From: Sipunculus nudus
Lineage: Eukaryota > Annelida > Sipuncula > Golfingiida > Sipunculidae
DNA length: 64,000 nucleotides
Reading direction: 5' to 3'
Assembly (NCBI GenBank): GCA_026874595.1
Contig: CM049306.1
Location: 66,160,019 to 66,224,018, forward strand
Positions within the stretch are counted from its first letter, which is position 1. Every line of letters begins with the position of its first letter. A program made the position numbers and the translations under genes. This document shows positions 57,735 through 64,000 of this stretch, in pieces. A model generated the notes under the pieces. It had not been told where the DNA came from and did no database searches. It worked only from the letters and a program-made list of their open reading frames with translations.

Positions 57735-59815
57735 TTTTTCAATTGGCTACAAATTTTTTTTAAAACTGTATTTACCCAATCTTTTCTTATAAAACTGGCA
57801 GAACCCTACCACAGAATAATTCTTGTAAAGTTTAAACAAATCAGCTTAACAGTTTCATCATAAATCAGTGTATAAGCTAGAAGAGTTTAAAATTACATTT
57901 TCGCTTGTAAAATACACATCAATGTAGGTGGCGCTACCAATACCTCAAAATCAGAAATGACATATGTGACAAACATTGGTATAAAATTTGGTGATTATAG
58001 CTCTAGCCATTTCTGAGATTTTACTTTTAGTGTGCTTTTTGGACAGAAGACTAAGTTCAACCTCCTGTAACTTAGCCAAAAATCTCTGAACTGGAATCAT
58101 TCAAACAAACTTGAGAGAGATTGTTCCAGGGATCATTTCTGTGAAATATTGGACAATTTGGCCGGAGAGATTCAGAGAAGAAGATTTTTTTCAGGTTTTT
58201 CTCTATTAAATCTTAATTAATACAGATACCCAATAAGCTCCAGGGCACCAAGTTTCACATGTGACTAATTCTTACATGTAATTTGGAGCTGCTAGCTCCG
58301 ACTGTTTCTGACTTACAGCCATGGACGGCAGAAAGCCAGCTCTGGACGGCGGACGGCTGATGGCGGAGATGGACGGACGATGCTGCGCCATCGCATAAGC
58401 TCACAGGTCCGCTTAAATGAAATCAGGAATATATGTAAAAATTATTACGGATGCATACTGAATGCAAAATTAAAAAACAGATACATCTCATTGATGGCAA
58501 ATTCTTGAATTAAGTTGAGTGGGGATACCAAAAATTTATAATCCACGTACAGTTGTCTTTATATAGCCACAGAGAGCTGAACATCCATGACTGTAACATT
58601 GCCTGGTATGATGTATAACTTAAATCATAAATCTAAATTTTTTAAAAGCTTTTGAAAAAACTTTCTTGTCAATATTAACCAAAGATAACCTGAAATCTAA
58701 ATGTCTAGTGGCATGATGTAATAGATGCAGATAAACTGGTGCCAGGCTAGATGTAACAGCATCACACAGCTAACGTAATGGTAAAATGACTCAATTCAAT
58801 CTCCATAATTCAGCCAAAAACCATTCATGTTGAACCATTAATTACAATTATTATAAGAATTACTGTAGGGATTATTCTTGTAAAATATTTAACAAACTGG
58901 CTTCAGTGACATCAGTCGAAAAACGTTTCACAGGTTTATAACTGATATAGGAAGATACAGCAAACTGGCTAAGTTCAGCTTCCCATAACTCAGCCAAAAA
59001 CACTGAACCAAAACCATTTGAACAAACTTGAATTATCAACATCTGAGGATAATTAATGTGTGAGATTTAAAAATTTGGCCCAGTGGTTTCTGAGAAGAAG
59101 ATCTTTGTAGCCACTGAGCTAAAATGGGCTGTTATGGCATATGACTAAATTCAGCTTCCCATAACTTAGCCAAAAGTCACTGAAAAGAGACCATTTGAAC
59201 AAACTTCAGAAAGCACTGCCCTAGGATAATTTCTGTGTGATATTAAACATTTTGGCCATATGGTTTCAGAGAAAAAGTTTTTTTTAGCCCTCAGTGTGAT
59301 ACAGGCTTTGATGACCCCGTACAAAAAAGACCGATGCAGGTGGCGCCACAAATACCTCAATTTCAGATATGACCTATGTGACCAACATTGGCATAAAATT
59401 TGGTGATGAAAGCTACAGCCGTTTCTGAGATTTAAATTTTAATATGCTTTTTTGCACAGTTAACAAAGTTCAACCTCCTGTATCTCGGCCAAAAATCTCC
59501 AAACTGGAACCATTCAAACAAACTTGAGAAAGATTGTTCCAGGGATCATTTCTGTGAAATATTGGACAATTTGGCTGGACAGTTTTGGAGAAGAAGATTT
59601 TTAAAGCTTTTTTAGATTTTCCCCTATAAAATCTAAGAAAATGCAGTCAGAAAAAAAATAAACAAAATACGATATAGTTTTTTGGATGACTGATTATTTG
59701 CAAAAAATTTGGTGATGCTACCTCCTACCGTTTTTGAGAAAGCTATGGTTAACGTACAGACGAAGCACGACAGTGGATGGACGCCGCCGCACGATCGCAT
59801 AAGCTCACAGGTTCG
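57735..59815. repeat. Family F tandem-repeat elements
   Basis: 57735-57910 matches 2510-2686, and 57912 onward matches the F text at 5320, so this is an F copy without the A3 insertion. F ends 'cgcataagctcacagg' occur near 58392 and 59795. 58490-59400 is the inverted counterpart of 38010-39000. F cores contain 'ttcaacctcctg' and 'tttctgtgaaatattggac'. A variant of the 12-bp palindrome (GGTGGCGCCACA) lies near 59339. No coding content is recognised. Confidence 0.6.
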
Positions 59816-60169
59816 CTAAAAACAACTGAGATTTGTGGCATTGATAGCTTTTAATTTCAATAAGTGCAAGATTGTGAATTTTTTATGACATTTCCTTGAC
59901 AAAATTGGAATGTATTAATAGAAAAGAAATATAATTACTGAACACAGTTTCCAAGTCTCATACTATTTTTTACTACTATGAATGACTTTTGAATGAGTGA
60001 AATGAAGCCCTGTGTCCGTAAGGCACATATCACATGATGTCTGATCTCATTTATTGTATATGAATACCCTGCCAGAATGATGCATTCCGCTCCCTAGCTG
60101 ATTCGGACAGCTATACAAATCAGCCATTAAAGTATATTATTAAAATGATCACTAGGAATTTAAAATAAA
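59816..60169. other. Non-coding gap, nothing recognised
   Basis: AT-rich, with no ORF or repeat end identified. Confidence 0.4.
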
Positions 60170-60440
60170 CTAGAATACGGGTAGTCGACAAGTGACTACG
60201 TGTATCCGCCAAAATCAGAGTAGGACGGGTGAAGTGAGGCATGGATTGAGTGGCAAGGGGAAATAGAGTTACATGTGTTACATATTAGAATGGATCTCTG
60301 CCACGTTAACATGATTGTAGGTGGCGCCACTTGTTATTTGAACAAGAAACTATCCAAGATGTATACACATGCAAAATTTCAGGTGGAAAAGTCAAACCAC
60401 TACTGAGAAATGAGTGATTTTAGCCCATGGCAGACAGTAC
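60170..60440 (+). mobile_element. Family B left-end fragment
   Basis: It starts ACTAGAATACGGGTAGTCG with the hairpin GTAGTCG-acaag-TGACTAC, then GTATCCGCCAAAA, and one B repeat unit ('gtaggtggcgccact', 'atgtatacacatgcaaaa'). It breaks off after 'gcccatggcagacag'. Confidence 0.75.
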
Positions 60441-61263
60441 TTAAACACCTGGATAGTAAAAATCTAAAATATTATGAAATGTAGATAAAGTCTGAGAAAA
60501 AAAGGTAATCTAGGCCATGGTTGGTTGATATGATTGAAGAAATTGTTGCAAATAATATTTTGAGATCTGACCATGCGTTTTCATTGGATACCTTTTTGAC
60601 AGGCTGTTGACAGTTTTCAACATTTACACATTTGTCTTATGAGATCCAATTTTTTTAATAAACCTTTTTTTCTATTTTATGATATGTATACAGTTGCTAT
60701 AAAGTCCCCACTCCACAGGCGGAAGGACTTGATATGGAGGGGGGGGGGGGGGGTTATGATGTGAGTTACAACGCCTCTGTCTCTCTGTATATATTTTCTT
60801 CAAATTATTAAATTTTATGCTATAGCAATAGAACTATTGTTCACAGTGCCAAGGAGCAAGGACTTAGTGGGGTGGGGGAAGGGAATGGTGGGAGTTACAA
60901 ACCCTTGCATATACATACAGGATATGAAATCTAAATAATCAGTGCTTACAGGAAAAAAAAAAGTTTATTCATTATTATTAAATATTTAAAAAAGACAGAA
61001 AGCTAGAGAAACAAAGCAAATCATTTTAATCCCCATTCTTCTGAGCCAGGAAATTATGAATAATTTTTACATAAATTCCTTTTTTTATAACATCATTTTT
61101 TTTCCAGGTTTGAAAATGTACATTTAGAGTATAACATGTATATGTGAATAATTCAGTTGATTCACATTTTTAAATTGCATCAACATATATATCTAATAAA
61201 TCAGGTTTATAGTACCTGTCAACAAAATGGGGTGGAGGGAGGAAGGGAGGCATAGGGGTGTGA

Positions 61264-61295
<32 letters not shown>

Positions 61296-61304
61296 AAGGG
61301 ACAT
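60441..61304 (+). repeat. Diverged A1-like sequence
   Basis: 'aaaaatctaaaata', 'taggccatggttgg' and 'ctgaccatgcgttt' match the A1 left body in order, with many substitutions. A G run lies at about 60740-60753. A GA-rich microsatellite at about 61261-61297 precedes the LINE. Confidence 0.55.
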
Positions 61305-61316
61305 ACCTAGACTGTC
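61305..61316 (+). repeat. LINE target-site duplication, left copy
   Basis: ACCTAGACTGTC is identical to 63834-63845, which directly follows the A-rich tail of the LINE. Confidence 0.85.
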
Positions 61317-61329
61317 CTGAATTATAATA

Positions 61330-63085
61330 TTTAGGTGGTTTGTTTTTAGCAATTTCTCTTGATATATTATTTTTTAGCAATTTACTGGTCTGGCAGTGTT
61401 TAAGTCTATCATCTAGTTTGTTCCATAGTCGTACAGATTTTGGTAGGAATGAGTTGTAGTACAGCTCTGTTCTAGAGAAAATGTTTTGTATATTGAGTAG
61501 AGCACTTGATCTTGTAATAAAGGTATAGTTTCTTGGTGGAGGTAATAGAAGGTAAAGGCACTTTGGAGTTTCTTGTTTTAAAATTTTGTGTAGTTGGATG
61601 ACCACAGAGTTTTCCCTACGTTTTCTTAATAGGGGCCAGCCTGTTTCTTTGTATAGTTTGGCATGGCTAGTTCCTCTGACACAGCCTGTCACAATCCTGG
61701 CAGCTTGTAGCTGCACTGCCTCCAATGTATCACTTTGCTCTTGTGTGCAGTTACACCACACAACATTGCTATATTCCAATATTGGCCTTATATAAGTGAA
61801 ATATATGTTTTCAAGAGTTTTCCTATCAAGCATATATTTCAGTTTGCTTAGTATTAATACTTTTGAGTTTGCTTTGGCTCTAATATTTTCTATGTGATCA
61901 TTCCATTTACAGTCCTTTCTGAATGTTAATCCTAGATGTTTATAACTGTCAAATTTATCTATTTTAATGCCATTTAAATATAGGTCTGGGTGAGTTGTTT
62001 TAGATGATTTAGATGAAAATATTAAGGACTTGTTTTTTTTTTTGCCTTAAAAGTGACTAACCATTTTATGGACCATTTAAATATTTTATCCAAGTCATTG
62101 TTTAATATTTCTGCTGCTAATGATGGATTTTCTCTGGTGAGATATAACATAGTCATCCGCTAATAATCTTATATTACTTACTATGTTTCCTGTGATGTCG
62201 TTGATGAATATTAAAAATAATAGGGGTCCCTGTATGGACCCTTGAGGTACTCCTGCATGAAGTGATCCCCAATCAGAAAATTCATTTTCAATTACTCTTT
62301 GTTTCCTATTTTTTAAATACTGTGCTAACCACCGAAGCAATTTTCATTTAATTCCAACTGATGACAATTTGGTGAGGAGGCCTTCAGACCAGACCTTGTC
62401 AAAAGCTTTACTCATATCTAGGAATACAGCCTGTACTTTCTTGCCTTTATCAACGTCTTGGCAGATTGAATTGTATAGGTCAGACAGTTGGTATACTGTC
62501 GAGTCTCCTGGGATAAAGCCAGACTGATATGGGCTTATTATGTTCTTCTCTTTTAATAAGTTGTACATTTGGGCAAAGATTATTTTTTCAAAGAGTTTGC
62601 AAATACAGGATGTCAGTGATATAGGTCTGTAATTAATTGGCATATTTTTTTCTCCATTTTAATAGATTGGTGATATGTTAGCCTTTTTCCATAGTGAGGA
62701 AAGTTGCCCTTTTTCCATTGACAAGTTAAAAAATTTCCATAGTGGATAAACCAGTTCTTTGTGGCATTCCCGAAGGAGGATTGGGGGGACCTCATCAGGA
62801 CCTTTGGACTTGTTACAGTTTAGACCTTTCATTATTGATTCTAGTTCATTAATATCAATAATGATGTTGTCAAGTCTATTTCTATTTTTACTAGCTAGCA
62901 ATGGTTTGGATGAATTGTTTTCTTGAATTATTGTTTGTTTATTAAATTGTTCATTTAAGAAATCCGCCTTATCCTTTGACTCAGTTGCAAATGTTCCATC
63001 TTTATTGATAAGTGGAGGTAAGAGTTGTTGGTTATTACCCTTCATTAAGATATTTACAGTTTTTATTTACAATTACCAATGTTTT
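61330..63085 (-). pseudogene. Reverse transcriptase of jockey/CR1-like LINE, inverted segment
   Basis: The minus strand encodes, in order: 'KGPDEVPPILLREC', 'ANISPIY', 'INYRPISLTSCICKLFEK', 'VFLDMSKAFDKVW' with the first catalytic Asp, 'LHAGVPQGSIQGPLLFLI', and 'RLLADDYVI' with the catalytic Asp pair. The post-RT region with 'YIRPILEYSNVVW' follows. This is the standard order for jockey-superfamily LINE RTs, which copy LINE RNA at the nicked target. It is broken by in-frame stops at about 62659-62661 and 62344-62346, a frameshift after the ADD motif at about 62140, and another at a T run at 62032-62043. It ends at 'PPKYYNSG', where the forward segment takes over. Confidence 0.88.
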
Positions 63086-63126
63086 TCATTATGTAGGTTA
63101 TTTTTTTTTTTTCATTATGTAGGTTA
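63084..63126 (+). repeat. Direct duplication at the LINE inversion junction
   Basis: 'ttcattatgtaggttatt' occurs twice, at about 63086-63103 and 63109-63126, separated by T residues. It sits exactly between the inverted and forward LINE segments. Confidence 0.75.
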
Positions 63127-63442
63127 TTATAATTCAGGATCAAAAAGAGCCCAGATAATTCACACATGGCTAAGAACACAGTGCAGTAATCTAAACCATG
63201 ATTTATAAAGAAGACACTTATCAAACAACTCAAAATGCCAATGTGGATTTGAAACAGAAAACGCAGAACATTACCTACTGCAGTGTCAACTCCATGTCAA
63301 CTCTAGAAGTAAACATCTCCCCCTAAATATACCTGTAGAAGAACTTCTTTATGGAAATCCCTATGCAAGCCACATCAGAAATGAAGAAATTTTTGAAGCA
63401 GTATCTTCATACATAGAAGACACAAAAAGGTTCAAAATATAA
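63127..63442 (+). pseudogene. C-terminal end of the same LINE protein, forward segment
   Basis: It begins 'YYNSGSKRAQIIHTW', overlapping the end of the inverted segment, then 'LRTQCSNLNHDL', an in-frame TAA at 63206-63208, then a Cys/His cluster 'CQCGFETENAEHYLLQC'. It runs to a TAA at 63440-63442 after 'YIEDTKRFKI'. A cluster of this kind is common at the C terminus of marine-invertebrate LINE polymerases. The reading frame is otherwise open. Confidence 0.8.
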
Positions 63443-63833
63443 TATTCCCCACCATATTTTCCCCTAAAAGTGATATTCATAATTCATAGTCCTAATATAC
63501 TAGGACCTGAAACAAAAATGAAACAAAAAAAATTTAAATACTGGTCTTCCAAATAATTAATTAAATTAAAAAAAAAGAATAAATGAACAATTTCTTCCAC
63601 TCTTACTAAGAAAATTTACAACTTGCCTTCACTTACCCAACATCCATACCACCCTACCTCACCTAAACTCAATCACATCCAAACACTCTGAATACTGCCA
63701 TCGTATATTGTTAATGGAAACATTCAGGAGAGAGTCGAGGTAAGCTTTAAGTAGCTTGCACTTAATCCCACTGATGCTTGTATTATGTGATTTATATGTG
63801 CATATTCAGTATCAATAAAATATCTAAAACAAA

Positions 63834-63844
63834 ACCTAGACTGT

Positions 63845-63845
<1 letters not shown>
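63834..63845 (+). repeat. LINE target-site duplication, right copy
   Basis: ACCTAGACTGTC follows the A-rich 3' tail directly and precedes 'atggagagagag'. Confidence 0.85.
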
Positions 63846-63847
<2 letters not shown>

Positions 63848-63885
<38 letters not shown>

Positions 63886-64000
63886 AGACTGCCAGAGAAA
63901 GAGAGAAAGGGAAAGAGATCGAGTCGAAAGGCTCTCTCCTAATTACTGCCTGACCCAGCCTGACCCAGACACTCACAGAAGCAGTAGGCAAGGAGTGAAG
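63848..64000 (+). repeat. (GA)n microsatellite and flank
   Basis: A pure GA run lies at about 63849-63882, then GA-rich text. With the GA tract at 61261-61297 it represents one microsatellite region split by the LINE insertion. The last 100 bases show no gene. Confidence 0.8.

Larger units (their letters stand above)
61317..63833 (+). mobile_element. 5'-inverted, 5'-truncated non-LTR retrotransposon (LINE)
   Basis: It is flanked by the 12-bp duplication ACCTAGACTGTC. The right part (about 63105-63833) reads forward: C-terminal coding end, 3' untranslated region and the A-rich end 'caataaaatatctaaaacaa'. The left part (61317 to about 63090) is inverted and holds the reverse-transcriptase region. 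Both parts share 'attataattcagga' at their common boundary (about 61318-61331 inverted, about 63126-63139 forward). This is the layout left by twin priming during target-primed reverse transcription. The endonuclease region is missing. Confidence 0.85.

Overview
The window is intergenic or intronic DNA from an animal, most likely a marine mollusc (probably a bivalve). This is an inference. It rests on one exon of a metazoan ubiquitin-conjugating enzyme, high A+T content, very dense interspersed repeats, (ACGG)n-bearing mobile elements built around internal tandem repeats like those described from clams and oysters, and abundant TGACCTTGACC repeats. No prokaryotic operon, rRNA or convincing tRNA was seen. 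The only host coding sequence I can support is one 145-nt exon of a UBE2N/Ubc13-type E2 enzyme on the minus strand at 49223-49367. Its neighbouring exons were not found, so the gene probably has large repeat-filled introns.

Almost everything else is transposon. Three families (here A, B and C) are short, non-coding, internally tandem-repeated elements. They share one end design: a 5' end of CAAG or ACTAG, a small 5' hairpin or palindrome, then a motif exactly complementary to the extreme 3' end. The 3' end itself folds into a terminal hairpin. They insert between two A residues without target duplication, which fits non-autonomous Helentron/Helitron2-type elements (HINE, 'pearl', CvA and DTC84-like). 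Family A ends in an (ACGG)n tract and GAGCTAAAA. Family B begins ACTAGAATACGGG and ends GGCGGATACA. Family C begins ACTAGACATTTC and ends CTGGGGATA. Related tandem-repeat families (E/G, F, H) fill much of the rest.

Layout: 1-8500, E/G/F repeats with two complete A elements (541-2434 and 2687-5310). 8500-12684, a 145-bp tandem array, a C copy and a B copy. 12685-18670, A elements nested three deep. 19143-24959, A within A. 24960-27082, low-repeat DNA with no recognised gene. 27083-28240, B on the minus strand. 28784-37997, a nest containing a TA-flanked MITE, a C element, and an inverted A element that carries a further A-ended element which in turn carries a B. 38000-39600, F-type repeats. 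39752-42609, B split by a hAT element. 42700-43920, an internally deleted pogo/Tigger element. 44022-48125, A with nested A and B. 48336-49125, C-like remnant. 49223-49367, the UBE2N exon. 49447-52514, A. 53161-54105, C. 54430-55600, a decayed pogo/Tigger transposase. 56456-60440, B and F pieces. 61317-63833, a 5'-inverted jockey-like LINE with a 12-bp target duplication.

None of the mobile elements has an intact protein. The LINE and both pogo-type genes are broken, and the A, B and C families have no coding capacity here. They must have been moved by enzymes encoded elsewhere.
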